Of a DNA stretch of 64,000 nucleotides, positions 1 to 13,284 are shown one piece after another (positions within the stretch are counted from its first letter, which is position 1; each line of letters starts with the position of its first letter). Below the pieces are notes generated by a model. That model had not been told where the DNA came from and did no database searches. It saw nothing but the letters and a program-made list of their open reading frames with translations. Source of the DNA: Vitis vinifera (taxonomy: Eukaryota; Streptophyta; Magnoliopsida; Vitales; Vitaceae); the NCBI RefSeq assembly GCF_030704535.1, contig NC_081820.1, positions 26,703,001 to 26,767,000 of the forward strand, in the 5' to 3' direction. The position numbers were made by a program, and so were the translations under genes.

Positions 1-3000
1 GTGATTTGGCTAATAATGTCAGGACTTGAACCCAAAGTGAAAGGTAGCAAACACTAATCCATGTGCACATGAAGTGAGTGCCCAATATTTTTGTGTGTCG
101 GTTCCTCTTCTATATCATGCTTCACTCCCAAGTTTTATACATTTCATTGGTATATCTAATAAATTTTTAAAAAAAAATATTTTCTTGGAACCAAATATAC
201 CCTAAAAATCCTTCGAACTTTCCTCGTGCAATACTTGGGCATAGGGGTTGCCAAATGGTAAAAACTTCAAAATCTAAATTTGAAAAATGTCTACAAATGC
301 ACCATAGACTTTACTCAATCATTTGTGTGTAACACCACTTTCTCTTAACTAAATACAATAATATAGACCACCCATTTAGTTTTGGAGAAACACCCACTAT
401 GATATTTGGCTGACTGAAAAAAATTAAGTTCAACAAAGCACACAAAGATTAGGTTTGCCTGCCCTTGACCCCATCAATAGACTAAGAACCAAATATATAA
501 ACTAGTAATAGTAACAAATTTATGGCCCTTTGAAAATAGGGGATGGTTGGTGGAAAAGTTGGAGGTAATTTGTCTGATTCAAGAGCTTCTAGAGCAAGAG
601 TGGGGTTGAAGTCAGTGGAGTGGCTGTGCAGTCACCAATGGCTGCAACATCTTTTTCAGGAGTTGGTAAGATGTTGTCCCCAACTCCATTTCAGCGATGA
701 CTCACACTCATCATGCCTGTCCTTTCCCATGGGCCTTTTTGCAAGGAGTACAACAATTTTTTTTTAATTAAAATAATAATAAATTTTAATTTGAAAAAAA
801 AAATGGGGATAGGTAAGAGGGATTAGTATGCAACTTAGTCAAAAGGGTCATTTTCTTTTATTTATTTTTAGAATAATATTTAAAAAAAAAAAAAAGAAAT
901 CCCTTTTCCATGACCCTATTGAGTGTTTTTCGTCCAAATTGTTTTGGAAATCAAATATGGCCATGGCTATAAGCTTGTTGACTTGTGCATGAGCTCACCC
1001 CAAACTGGTTTCTAACTAATAACATGACTTTGTAACAATGATAAGTTAATAGTGGAAAAAAAAACCTTAAAGTCAAGTTTGAGGTGGGTTTAGGTATATT
1101 ACTTTGTTTCATCTTATCCCATACCGATTACATATAAAATTAAATAAAAAATATTAATTTAATTATTATTTTTAATTTCCCTCTTTTTAACATATATATA
1201 TAAAATAAAAAATATATAGTTTCTTTAAAAAAATAAATTATAAATAATCATAATAGTTATTTATTTATAAATTTATTTATTTTAGTGTAATTAAAAAATT
1301 TTAAAATAACAAAAAAAAATTTAACAAGTTAGGTTGGGAAGGGTATAAAAACTTCTCATATCACATGTCTTGCCATTTTTTGAATTTATTTTTGTTTCAT
1401 TTTAAAGAATGAAAATATGTTTAAATCATCAAAACAAAATCTTAATAAGAGTTGACTCATTTCAAAATGTGTATATTATAATAGGTGGAGTGTCAAATAA
1501 AATTAGGATTTATTTGATAATGCTTATGAAAGCAATTTTTTAAAAAATATATAGTTTTCAAGAAAAGTTTTTTTTTAAATATTTTTAATTATTTTAATAT
1601 ACAAGATTTTGTTTAAAAATCCAAATATAAAAAATAATTTTTTGTATGCTTATTTACGATGTAAAAATATTCTCAATATTTTAATTGTTTCTTATAATAA
1701 TCTAGAAAATATATTTTAAAACATCTTAAATTTATTTTATAAAACAATTGTTTTAAAAAAAAGTTGTCAACATGTTTTTTAAATTAGAAAAAAAAAAATT
1801 GATTTTAAAAATAGTTTTCAAATAAATCCTTTGATTCTTCATTAATACGACAGAAGTAGATTGGAAAGCTTCGATCAAAAAATGTTGAAATCATCAACAT
1901 CAACATACCCTTTTGTCAAAGTGAGATGATTGATGTTCAATTTAACAAGTGTTTTCTTTCATCTAAACACCAAAAGCTACACGAATCTTCATATTTTTTC
2001 TTTTTAAGATTTAAATGAAAACATCAATAAAAATAGTGACCCACTTGGAAAAAATGTTTGATCTACAATAATTAATTCAGAACCAAAATTTCAATTCATC
2101 TCCAACAAATGGTTGGAGAAATGATCAAACTCATTAAAGTTATAAGGCCTTTTATTAGAAAAGAGGTTTAAAAGGGCTCCTAAGAAGTTCATTTTGGCAC
2201 CCATCATATTCAAGTGGGGAGGCATAATTGTTTTTATTTTTTGAAGCAACCCCATGTCAAGAAACCTTGAAATCAGACCCAAAACCCTAAAGAAAGGGTC
2301 CACTAATGAAATTGATCTTGACCCCTAACCTAAAAAATGTACATTTTATGTAAATAACATTGTAGATTTACTAGATTCTCAACTAGTTAAAGGTGGGTAG
2401 AAAGACTCTAAGGTCAATTTATTAGGTTAATGATACAATCAAAGGGAGAAGGAGGAATGGGATGACCTTAAAATCATGAGTTTGAATGCTTCGTATGTGG
2501 AAGTTTTTCGTAGGAGTTTTTTCAAACATGTAATTCCTTTCATACTTTAAAAATTCCTTGGCCATTGCTCAATGCCATGGAGGTCCTAGTTTATGTAGTC
2601 GCAATAATTGAAGTTGGAGTAAGGTTCTATTTGTTTTTTTGAGTTAAATTTTAAACAGAATTTAAAATTAAATAATGTTTTATAATATTAAATATTAAAT
2701 TATTTTTTTAAATATTTTATTTTTATTAAATATTAAGAAATAAATAAATATCAATAAATTACTTTCAATATTTAGAAAAAGCAAAAAAATTTGACTTTTT
2801 CCGTTTAGTTAAAAAATCTAAAAAAATAACAAATAAGTTAAAAAAAAAAACACTTTAAAATCTAAAAAAAATTGCTTTGAAAAACGAATAACACATAACA
2901 ATGTTTTTAGAAGCAAGTCTCAATTATTTTTGAATAGATTTTTATTTAAGAATTTAAATATAAAAAATAATTTTTCCACATTCATTCTTTATTAAGGTAT

Positions 3001-4250
3001 CATTATTTTATGTACAATTTATAAGTTTTTAAAGAATCATAATGTATTTTAAAATGATATGCAAAAAGCATTTGAAAGCATATCAAATTGGTTCTTAAAA
3101 ATAATATATTGTTTAAAAATAATTCTTCAACAAAAATTGATTTCTTAAGTGATATTTTATGACACTTTTGTTGATAGTTGTTTTATTAAAAGCACTTTTA
3201 ATTTTATAAAGAAATATTCATAGTTTTCTAATAAAAATACAATTAATGAATAAACCACTAAAAATTGGATAGATAAATGATTACTTGGTAATTATTACCA
3301 TAGAAATAGTAAAGGTTGTTGTGCATGCACATGGAAGAAAATTGAGAGAGAAAATTGCCTGATTTTCTACATATTTTTTTTTTGTCTTTATTAAGGAAAA
3401 GCATAGAGTTTTCATGTGGACTTTTTTTTATGCATGGAAAATTCACTTTATTTACATGGTCAAAGTTTATGTTTGGCTCGTGGAAAATACTAAGAAAAAA
3501 ATATTAAAAAAATATTTTATATTTTTTATATTTTTATATTTGGTTTCATGATGAAAAATGTCAAATAAAATAAAATATAATTAAAATTAGTTACAAATTT
3601 ATATATTTTAAAATTATTTAATTTTTATATAATAAAATAAAATAAGTGAAATAAGTTTGAAGAACTATATAAATATTTTTTATTTTTTATTCATTTTTTT
3701 ATATTTTCTTTTCCTTCAAATTTTTGGAAACTAAACATATCTAAAAGAAAATAAAAACAAACTCTTCTTGCTTTCAAGCTAAAAGACATAAAATACTAGA
3801 TGTATATTAGTTATAGTTTGGGAGTGAATCTAAAAGGATATGAAAATTGTTTTTTAGCCAAGCAATAAATTACTTTAATTAATATTATTGAAAATACTAT
3901 AAAAAAATATATTTTTTTAATTATTTCTTAAATATTTTATCCATTTAAAAAAAATGCAAAAACTTAATAACTGGTTATGAGTTTAAACTTAACATCAAAA
4001 TCATGATTTAGAAGCAATAATTTGTCTTGTTTTTATTTTTGTTTATAATCTATGTAGAAAATTATTATGTTAAAATGGATTAGAATTATGAAAATGTTTC
4101 AAAACAAAAATGAATTTGAGGTTTCGAAATGGTTGTTAAAATAAGTTTGATAATTAGAAAATTGAAAATGTATTATATTTTCACGTAATATCTTTTATTT
4201 ATTTTTACTTGTTTTTTATCCATTATTTTAAAAAATAATTATATAAATAT
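1..4250. other. AT-rich intergenic DNA, no gene recognised
   Basis: No convincing coding region is visible. The stretch is mostly A/T runs and degraded repeats. A less AT-rich island at about 540-760 has a 74-codon open frame that resembles nothing I know. About 1080-1340 and 2390-2830 look like repeat remains. At about 3465-3750 there is an AT-rich foldback-like segment whose ends read like 'tatgtttggcTCGTGGAAAAT' and its inverse; related segments occur near 11640-11880 and 25490-25690, which suggests a small dispersed non-autonomous element. Confidence 0.6.
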
Positions 4251-4413
4251 GAAAAGTAATTAGATAAAAAAGATAAAAATTGTTTTTGAAAACATGTTCA
4301 AAAATTTAGAAAATAGATTAGAGGCATTTCGCATTCTTAGTGGGGTACAATGAAAGAGAGTTGGTGAGGAAAGGACAGTGGAGCAAAGAAAGAGAAAAAG
4401 GGGGAAAAACAGA

Positions 4414-4420
4414 GGTTGGT
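4414..4420 (-). promoter_or_regulatory. AC-II type MYB site upstream of COMT-A
   Basis: The + strand reads GGTTGGT, which is ACCAACC on the other strand, the classical AC-II element bound by lignin-regulating R2R3-MYB factors. It lies about 125 bp before the COMT-A start codon. A weaker AGTTGGT is present about 60 bp further upstream. Function is inferred from motif and position only. Confidence 0.5.
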
Positions 4421-4433
4421 GAGCACTTCCCGT

Positions 4434-4444
4434 TATATATATAA
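4434..4444 (+). promoter_or_regulatory. TATA box of COMT-A
   Basis: A TATATATATAA run inside a short palindrome lies about 100 bp before the ATG, a normal distance for a plant core promoter with a 60-70 nt leader. Confidence 0.55.
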
Positions 4445-4543
4445 CGGCCACCCAAAGCAGCTCATGCCCACACCCCCATCTTCTTCTTCTTCCTGTGATT
4501 CTGATTCTGGTTCTTGGGTTTTTCTTTCTTGTTGAAATTGAAT

Positions 4544-7240
4544 ATGGGTTCGACCAGTATGACCCCAACAACTATCCTAGAGTCAGATGAGGAGGCATCT
4601 CTGTTTTCCATGCAGCTCGTCAGTGCCTCAGTTCTCCCCATGGTCCTCAAATCAGCTTTGGAGCTCGACCTTCTTGAGATAATCGCCAAGGCTGGCCCTG
4701 GGGCGTTTGTCTCCACTTCTGAGATTGCTGCTCAGATCCCCACCCACAACCCAGAAGCCCCTGTCATGCTGGACCGTATCCTCCGCCTTCTTGCCACCTA
4801 TGCTGTGGTCAAGTGCTCTCTTCGCAACCTCCCTGATGGAGGGGTTGAGAGGCTCTATGGGCTCGCCCCTGTCTGCAAGTACTTGACTAGGAACGAAGAT
4901 GGGGTGTCTGTAGCCCCTCTTCTCCTCATGAATCAGGACAAGGTCCTCATGGAGAGCTGGTATCAATCCATTTTTTCCTCATCTTTCTGCTTCTCTAGAT
5001 CCCCATTTTCTCTCCTCATTTTCTTATCCTAAAAGGAAATATTTTAAAGATTAATTGATTCAAAGGAAGGAAATGATACCAAAATTTGTAAATCTAACAC
5101 ATCTTTTTTACAATTTTTGACATAAATTTTCAACATTATTTATATTAAATTTAGTTTTAAAAGGAAAGCTTATTTAAAATATAAAAAAAATAAAAATGAT
5201 AGGTATTTTTGTGCCAAATGGGTATTTTTTAGATTGAAAAAATATGAAAATTTAGATTTATAAATTAGGGAATTTTTCATCATTTTAATCAAATAACCCA
5301 TATTTTTACCTAATGATATAATCTAGCACTTTAATCTTAGAAGATTTTGTGAAATTTTTTTAGTTTTATTCCTTTCTTTTATGAAGCATTGAATAGTGAA
5401 GCAATGGTTTGAGGTTTCGTGTGGAGAAGAAATTGAAAGAGATTTTCAAAGAAAAAAGTATAATAAATTTGTTGTGGTGTGTTCTTAAATAATTCCAACA
5501 GATGTGCACCACAAATTCCTTGAAGCTTGAGAATTGACACCCACTACACCCACCAAGAACCCACTCTTGTTTGTTTTCACATTTTCTGTTCTCTTGTTTT
5601 GGTGTTGGATGTGGATGTGGATGTGGATGTGGACCTGTACATCTCTCTAACCCATTGTTTTTTTATTTTATTCTTCACCCATCAGTTGGTAGATCATGTG
5701 CTTCTGAACTAACCAAACCCAGTTCCATATTTTTCTTCATTTTATTCTTCTTTTTGCACATGATATGACCAAGAGAATGGAGTTGAACAGATTGGAGTTG
5801 AACCCATTATGTGTGGGTCCACTGTAGAATAAGTAAACAGATTGGAATAGTTCTTCATACCAATCATTGAAGCCTACTTTACTTTTGTTAGCTTTTGAAG
5901 CTTTGGTTCTGGATTGGACTCAAACAACTTGTACAGGAAAAATTAGGTCTTGTAGGTTCTGTGGTTGGTGAAGATTGATTGGTATTCTTCTTTGTGCTAA
6001 TTGTAGGTACTATTTGAAAGATGCAGTTCTTGATGGTGGAATCCCCTTCAACAAAGCCTATGGAATGACTGCCTTTGAGTATCATGGCACAGATCCTAGA
6101 TTCAACAAGGTGTTCAACAATGGAATGTCTGGTCATTCCACCATTACCATGAAGAAAATTCTTGAAGCCTACAAGGGTTTTGAGGGCCTCACCTCAATTG
6201 TTGATGTTGGTGGTGGGACTGGAGCCACCCTTAACATGATCATATCCAAATACCCCACTATTAAGGGCATTAACTTTGACTTGCCTCATGTTATTGATGA
6301 TGCCCCATCTTATCCTGGTACATTTCCACATCATTCTACAATTAATTCATCTGCATACCATCCTTCAAAGATAGTCATGGAGCTATCATTCTGATTGGCC
6401 AAAAGAGGGTTGAGTTTTAGTGGCAGAGTTGAAACCCCACTAACCATTTCCAATGATTTGCTGAGCTAGTGGATCTTATCCCTATGATCATCTTGTTCCT
6501 CTTATCAGTTTCTGCGGTTGAATTTGGCTGCAGGTGTGGAGAATGTTGGGGGAGACATGTTTGTGAGTGTCCCAAAGGGAGATGCCATCTTCATGAAGGT
6601 GAATTTGTGTTCTTTATATATCCTTTACTCTGTTACCTTCCGTATAGTCAAATTGGCATACTAGCATCTCAGTGGGAGCCAGTTATGAGAAAAGGGATGA
6701 TGATCAACTTGTGGGTGTGCTTCCAAAGAGATTGAAGACATAGCTTTTTGAGATTGAATATGGTCCATATGAAATCACTACTAAATGATAATTAGCCTCT
6801 AAGATCATACTGATTCTACCTTCGATTATGCTAATGACCCGTCAAAATGAACATAAGATGAGGTCATATGAGATAGCAAGATGTGGTATATTTTGTACCT
6901 TCAATTATGCTAATGGATGTAAATTGTCTTCCTGCAGTGGATATGCCATGATTGGAGTGATGCTCATTGCTTGAAGTTCTTGAAGAACTGTTATCAGGCA
7001 CTTCCAGACAATGGGAAGGTAATTGTTGCTGAATGCATCCTTCCTGTGGCCCCAGACACCAGCCTAGCCACCAAGGGTGTCGTCCATATCGACGTTATCA
7101 TGTTGGCTCATAACCCTGGTGGAAAAGAGAGGACCGAGAAAGAATTCGAAGCCTTGGCCAAGGGAGCTGGATTCCAAGGCTTCAAGGTAGTGTGTTGTGC
7201 CTTCAACACTTGGATCATGGAATTTTGTAAAACTGCTTGA
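4544..7240 (+). CDS. COMT: Caffeic acid 3-O-methyltransferase, copy A (4 exons)
   Basis: Class I plant O-methyltransferase that transfers methyl from S-adenosylmethionine to the 3/5-hydroxyl of caffeoyl and 5-hydroxyconiferyl units in lignin synthesis; cytosolic. I read four exons: 4544-4959, 6007-6317, 6534-6598 and 6938-7240, all with GT-AG borders, giving 364 residues against 365 in alfalfa COMT. The start is the ATG at 4544 (MGST); an upstream in-frame TTG has no AUG. The N-terminal dimerisation region runs to about residue 110. The SAM motif VDVGGGTGA is in exon 2 and GGDMF in exon 3. All three catalytic residues are present (alfalfa numbering): His269 in ICHDWSD, Glu297 in AECILP, Glu329 in GGKERT. 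Pocket residues L136, A162, M180 and H183 are intact. Intron 1 is about 1 kb. The gene appears functional. Confidence 0.93.
5606..5633 (+). repeat. (TGGATG)n hexanucleotide repeat in COMT-A intron 1
   Basis: Between four and five perfect TGGATG units lie in intron 1. The matching place in COMT-B (about 15370) has a single unit, so the array expanded after the duplication or shrank in copy B. Useful as a length marker between alleles. Confidence 0.8.
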
Positions 7241-7369
7241 GCCTCTAGCTTTGTATCCATTGCAAGTTGTCTGTGAGTTTCCTGATTCTATATTGTGTCT
7301 TCTTTCACAAGTGGCTTTATACGGTGTATGAAGTTGTTATACAATGAAATAAGAAGCTAATTTTGTCAA

Positions 7370-9275
7370 ATGAGATTAATATATAAAATAATGAAATTAA
7401 AATATAAAATAATAAAATTAAACTCGAGTATAAAGTAAATGTGAATTAAACTCTTTTGTATTAAAACTTTATTTATTAACATAAAAAAAATAAAAAAATA
7501 AAAAAATTTGGTTTTTTTGTCTTATTCAAATATCCTATTGACCCAACCACTCTTTTTGGGGCTTCTAGTGGAGTCTACTTGGCCCATAAAAATTGTACAC
7601 GTCACCTATTAATCATATACACATCATTCAATTTGCTTACGTCAATGCAGATTCTAAATCCATTGTCAATTAAAAACACTATAAAATTGGTGATATCAAC
7701 CCCACACCATTTGATGTCGTCATCACCGTCCAAAAGTAAGACTTTTGGAGCTATTAGCAGCTCAAAAGCATAAAAAATTGGTCAACATATTTAATAAGGT
7801 AGTTCATCACTTGCGTTATCAAAGATATACCTAAATTTCACTACTATTTTCATTTGTAATTCAGTCGTTGTGGCCTTTTTTTCTATATATTTTCTATCAA
7901 CAACCAAATTTATTCATATCTTTTAAGAATTTAAAATTTGATTTTAATATAATACCTAATTAATAACATAATATTTTCCGAACAACTATTACACGAGACT
8001 TTCAAGCCAATTATACTTTTTCAGTAACATATTGAAAAGGCATCACTTACATACTAAGTTTTGACTACAGATCCATATATCTATATCTCGTGATACTTAA
8101 AAGTGTTTTTAATAAAAATATTTTTTATTGAAAGTATTTGTAGGAGAATCATCTATAAGTGTTTCTCTAAAAAATGTTATAAGTGATTTTTCATAATTTT
8201 AAAGTATTTCCTAAACTTTATCAAATTCTTCATTTATTATTTTTAAAAACATTTTTTAAACCAATAACGTTTCTTAGAACTACTGTTAAACATACTCTTA
8301 ATCTTATTTATTTATATATCATATAATGATACAGGTTTTATCACATAGATTTAACAACTCAAATATGCAATTCAGTAGATATAATTTCCGTATCTTTCAT
8401 TTTCTATTATATAAATATGAAAGGACAATCAAACAATAAAAATAGAATAAAAAAGGTAATGGTATTTTTCTTATTTTGATGTGACAAAAAGTTTGGTAGC
8501 AATATTCTAGACATCGATAAAATCCAAATATAGGAACATTATAAAAATATGTAGCTCGTTGGTAACTTTAAGTGATTCTCTATGTCAAATTCATTGAGTT
8601 AAGAATTAAGGTGTTACCTTTTGATAAACTACATGGCCATGAGATTTTGACCCCAAAATTTGCAATATCACTAAAGTTACACTAAAAGATAAAATGGAGA
8701 TTATTTCCCCACATTATAGATTCATTCAATGTACTTCATTATCTATCATATAGAATTTAATTTCGTTTTGTTGTCTATGATTTGACATCAAGTATTTATA
8801 TCATATTATATAACGTAAATTTTTTATTTTGCTTAGATATAATTAACTATAGTTCATTACTATAAATATAAGAAAATAAAAGAACATGGTCGAGTTTCGT
8901 TCATTGTACTTGATATATTATGAGATTTATGATATTATAATTCATTATTTCATGTAATCATCAAAACCATCGTTCGGTGTGGAACATGGACATTATAGTA
9001 AATAAAATTCTTAATAGTACATACAAAACAAGAAGACGATAAAAATGTATTGTTTTTTCATATTTATTTTACAACATTTATGACTTGGAAGAGTTTTTTA
9101 AACATTAAAATTAAGATTTTACACGAGTTTCAACATTTGTTTGTATGATTTTCTTGACTCTAATTACTTTTGTTTTTGTTCTTCTATTGTTAAAAACAAG
9201 AAGAGTTCGAGACTGAAGTCTTAGTTTGTATATACAAAACAAGAAAATAATGATTTTTATATTCGACTTACAAGA
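7370..9275. repeat. Duplicated segment I (also in the DMR6-like intron 2)
   Basis: Starting just after the COMT-A 3' end, this stretch aligns in direct orientation, with many small gaps, to about 22653-24467, which is inside intron 2 of the DMR6-like gene. Shared landmarks include 'ttttggggcttctagtggag', 'ccatttgatgtcgtcatcac' and 'gtgacaaaaagtttggt'. No coding potential is seen in either copy. It may be an old transposon or a plain segmental duplication. Confidence 0.8.
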
Positions 9276-9683
9276 CTCATTCATAGTTGCTGAGGTCATA
9301 TGAATAATTGTTGATGATATCACAAGGGACCCTTGTGGCTGTTTATGTCAATATTCTCTGCATGTTCCCTTCTCCAATTGATGATTGAGATATCACATGC
9401 CTAGTTGCAGGAGTGGAAATCTTCAGCATGGTGGCTGCCTCATGCTATGACCTTTCAAAGATTACTCCCATTAAAACCTAACATCAAAATGATTGAAATT
9501 GGCTTATTAAAAAACAGTGATCATTGGTCATGTATGTAACCAACCCTCTTGCATGAGTTTTGGGCTCAATTCCCATGTTTTTCTCAACACGTGTAGTGGG
9601 GGAAAACATACTCCATCATGACATTGACATTGCAAGAGATCATCACTTACCGAAGTTTTCTGATTAATGAGTGATGTCGTATG
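9276..9683. repeat. Duplicated segment II, distal part (inverted copy of DMR6-like upstream DNA)
   Basis: From 'gaataattgttgatgatatc' onward this aligns in inverted orientation to about 26880-26455, the far upstream region of the DMR6-like gene. The match is interrupted by the hAT-like insertion that follows and resumes after it. The junction with segment I lies near 9275. Confidence 0.75.
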
Positions 9684-10731
9684 CAATGTTTTAAGAATCA
9701 CACCGATAATTGAATTGAAAAAGTTATTGATTTACGGTTCACTGATTAGACCAGTGATTAGAACGATTGAACTGATGATGTCATAAATAATAATTTATAT
9801 ATTATATAAAATTTTAAATAATTATAAGAAATTAAAATTATATATAATTAAAATTTTTGATAATATTTTATTTTTATATTTAACATATCAAATTAAATGA
9901 AGAGAAAAATAAACATATTAATATATTAAATTTTATTAAATAGAACATTTATAATATTTAAATATAAAGATATATTTAAAATGAAAAAAAATATAATATT
10001 TAATTTTATTTGCATGTCTTTTGTATTTTTTTATTTTGAAATTATTATATTAATTAATTTATATTATTTTTATAATTACATTATATAATTATTATAAAAA
10101 TAAATGTGAAAGTATTTATACTTTTATACAATAAAAATTTGAAAAAAAAAATTAATTTTGTTATATATTTTTATTTACAAATATAATATAATGAAGAAAC
10201 TTCATAACTTAATGGTTAAACTTTAATTTTTACACCTGAAGGTCTCAACTCAAGCTCTCTAGTTTGCAAAAAAATTTTCTTTCTCACAAACTAATCCCAC
10301 ATTGAAAATGGATTAAAAAAAGAAAAGAAAGAATTGTGGGGTATAAAAGGCATGCAATAATCATTAACTTGTAAGACTAAAAGCTTATTGGGCTTGATGA
10401 CAAATGAGCTGGATATGCTCCTCATGGAGTGATCTGGCTTCCTTAGAAAGTGTTGTCGTTTTGTTGTAAAATGCATCAAAATATTTTCTTGGCTTTAAAA
10501 AAAATGGCTTAAAAAAAAGGTTTTTTTGGCTTAAAAAAAAAAAAGGTTGAACCATCCAGTTTGAAGGGAATTGACCGATTTGTTTGGTTTGTCAGTTCGA
10601 CTATTAGTTCAACTGGTCCGATTCCGGTTCAACCCTTGATCGACTTAATTAGTTGGATCGAAACAAAACCGTAATTGGTTGGCGGTTAGACTAATCAAAC
10701 CGATAAGTCTTATCCAGTTTTTAAAACCATG
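9684..10731. mobile_element. hAT-like non-autonomous element, copy 1
   Basis: A 1048-bp insertion with ends CAATGTTTTAAGAATC and (reverse complement) CATGGTTTTAAAAACTGG, followed inward by repeated 'accggttc' type motifs. Flanking octamers are GTCGTATG and GTTGGATG (6 of 8 match). The paralogous region near 26450 lacks the element and there reads GTTGGATG, so it serves as an empty site. The left 200 bp closely match the ends of the elements at 17721 and 19145. No transposase is visible. Confidence 0.75.
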
Positions 10732-10999
10732 GTTGGATGAGCATTTATGATAACTTCATCTCAAGTCTTTCTTCTGATAATTAATCCTTGCCAATATGAA
10801 TTGAAACTCATCCAAAAGTTATAAATGAAGATTTGGAATGGTTTGCCACAATTCTTCCCTGTTGCCATCGTTTTTGGACACATTCCATGAGCAAACCATG
10901 TCCACAACTTGTCTTTTCATTTTCCTTCATCATGATGATCACATGTATAAGATTAGCCTCGTCACATGAAAAAACATTACCCCTTTGATGTCATTCTTA
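10732..10999. repeat. Duplicated segment II, continued
   Basis: Inverted match to the region upstream of the DMR6-like gene around 26190-26450, for example 'ttcatctcaagtctttcttc' and 'gacacattccatgagcaaac'. The DMR6 side carries an extra 67-bp tandem copy that is absent here. Confidence 0.75.
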
Positions 11000-11216
11000 G
11001 AGCATGTTTGACCATATTTTTAGTAAAAATATGTTTTAAAAGTGTTTTTAAGAGAATCACTTACCAATAGTTTTTTCAAAAGACTATAAATGATTTTCTA
11101 ACACTATAAATGATTTTTCACATTTTTATGAGTATTTCTTAAATTTTGTGAAATATCTATTTTTTTTTTCAAAATTACACTAAAAATATTTCCTAAAATC
11201 ATTGTCAAACATTCTC
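11000..11216. mobile_element. Tourist-like MITE
   Basis: A 217-bp element with inverted ends GAGCATGTTTGAC and GAGAATGTTTGAC, flanked on both sides by TTA, the 3-bp target duplication usual for PIF/Harbinger MITEs. Related, more decayed copies are at about 8095-8300, 23380-23570, 26020-26115 and 28785-28990. Confidence 0.65.
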
Positions 11217-12180
11217 TTACTATAAAAAATCTTCTGAATCAAAATTAGTATAAAATTAACAAATTGGAACTAACTACAATTACTTTTGATTATAAATATC
11301 TGATTATCTCATGAGTATATATACTAGCTACCTTGATAATTTTCAATAATTTTGGTAAGTCCTACTATATATGTATACTTTTGCTTTCAAGATTTTTCTA
11401 GTACAAGCTTTCTAAGTAAAACCATTCCATTATAGGGTGATCATTTTGTCTTTAAAAGGATATAAAACTAAGAAAATTGTGATGAGAGACTTTAACAATA
11501 AACAAGGATGTTTGATTGTATGGAAGTTTCGACAACTATTTAGCTCAACATAATAGATGACGATCTTCTAGATGTGAAAATATTCATTCCCCTTTATTTC
11601 AGTTATCCAAAAGACCTCATTTTTATCATTTTTTTTTAGGTATGTTTGATTCGTGGAGTATTGTAAGATAAAAAAAAAAGTGAAAAGAATAAAAAATTTT
11701 AAAGGTCATAAATTATTCTTATATGCTATTTTAAATTCATTTCACTTATTTTAATTCTTTCATAAAAATTAAATAATTTAAAAATATATAAAATTTTAAT
11801 CAATTTTAAATATATTTAATTTTTATTTTATATTTTTTCATATTACAACCAAACACAAGAAAGTTGTTCTCCTTAATAATTTGTTTATTTTTCTCATACT
11901 ATCCCGAACATAAGTAAGCCAATCTAAAAGAATGGTTATGACTTGATTACATGTGTGCTGAAAATACAATATTGCTTCGTGTCAAAGCTATAACTTGATT
12001 ATATGAGGGTCAAATTTTAAATATTTTTTATTTTATGAATATTTAAGTTTATTAAAAATTACTTTTAGGTAATTTAAAAATATATATAAATTACCTGAAA
12101 TCCAATTTGTCTTCACAAATAATGAAGTTCAATCCACATTCAAAAAAGGTAAATCTTTTGCTTCCTTTTTATATATATAT
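11217..12180. repeat. Duplicated segment II, proximal part
   Basis: About 11220-11945 matches 26010-25430 in inverted orientation, including 'tttctaagtaaaaccattcc' and 'atggaagtttcgac'. The last part, about 11690-12180, is itself repeated at 13290-13920 as a diverged direct repeat, so the DMR6 upstream sequence was copied here and then partly duplicated again. Confidence 0.75.
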
Positions 12181-12255
12181 ATAACTGAAAAATTAGTTCA
12201 CGTGTCAAACATATATATAAAGTCATCATCCATTATCAACCACACAAATGCCACC

Positions 12256-12385
12256 GACCGCCCGCCCTTGTTGACGCCTCTCTATAGCACGCCGTGGACA
12301 CCATGACAAGGTTTCTAACGGACCGCCCACCCTTGTTGACGCCTCGCTATAGCATGTCATGGACACCATAACAAGGTTTCTACCG
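12256..12385. repeat. Two tandem 65-bp units
   Basis: Two copies of a unit starting GACCGCCC and containing 'cccttgttgacgcctc' follow each other with 65-bp period and few mismatches. The unit is much richer in G+C than its surroundings and contains TTGAC. Origin unknown. Confidence 0.85.
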
Positions 12386-12653
12386 ACGGCATATCATTCC
12401 ACATCGTCATCTCCACATTCCCAAGTTAAGCTTTATATATATATATATATAACAAAAAAAAAGATAAAAAAAGAACACTTATTGGTTGAGGTGAAGACTT
12501 CTCACGAAGAATTCGAGCCAAGAGATGACTCAAAAATTGAAAGAATTTTTTCAAAGAATTCAAATTGGTTTTCTCAAATTGATTGAAAAATACTCAAAGA
12601 TCAAAAGAACATTCTAAAAAAAAGTTCAAGTCAAGTTACTCAACTATTGTCCC

Positions 12654-12657
<4 letters not shown>

Positions 12658-12719
<62 letters not shown>
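12658..12719. repeat. (TA)n microsatellite
   Basis: An almost perfect TA array of about 60 bp. Confidence 0.95.
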
Positions 12720-12724
<5 letters not shown>

Positions 12725-12996
12725 GAATATAAGGATGATAAATTGGAAGATAATTAAAAGTGTAAAGCAAGAAATGAAAATGAAAGAGTTTGGAAAAAAG
12801 TAGGAAAGAAATAATTTTTTGAAAAAATAGAAAACTTTCTATTAAAGTATTTCTTTGAAAATAAAAATAAAAATTACTTCAGGACTCGGGGTGAACATAT
12901 AACAATGCATGTATATGATGCGTCTTACAGGGGGCATTTGTAAACATAAAAAAATTTTAGTGGATTAAATTACCACTAATTTTATTTTCAAAATGA

Positions 12997-12999
12997 ATA

Positions 13000-13039
<40 letters not shown>
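12997..13039. repeat. (AAT)n microsatellite
   Basis: About 13-14 AAT/ATA units, followed about 25 bp later by a shorter second array near 13066-13081. Confidence 0.9.
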
Positions 13040-13040
<1 letters not shown>

Positions 13041-13284
13041 TCTTTAATCTCCAACTATAAAAAAGATAATAATAATAATAAGAAAATTATTATTATTTTA
13101 TTGGTAAAAGAACTGCTACACGTAATATTTGAATCGTTCTTTAAGTTGTGGTCAAAGCTAAAGAATCGGAAGAAGGAAAATATTCTTTTGTAAAGAATAT
13201 TATATTTGAGATTGTATTCATAATATTTTTAATTTTAATAAATTTTCTATTCATATTATTTTTTTATTTGTTTTGCTAATTTTA

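Noticed and set aside
543-767. 74-codon open frame on the + strand
   Set aside because: No family resemblance, no gene structure around it, and its first part is low in coding signal; kept only as a remark in the intergenic entry.
4960-5032. Coding extension of COMT-A past TGGTATCAATCC
   Set aside because: The serine- and phenylalanine-rich tail is intron read-through; the splice from 4959 to 6007 gives the conserved [12 protein letters not shown].
5527-5768. Overlapping open frames with Val-Asp and Cys-Gly repeats
   Set aside because: They lie inside COMT-A intron 1 and come from the TGGATG repeat.
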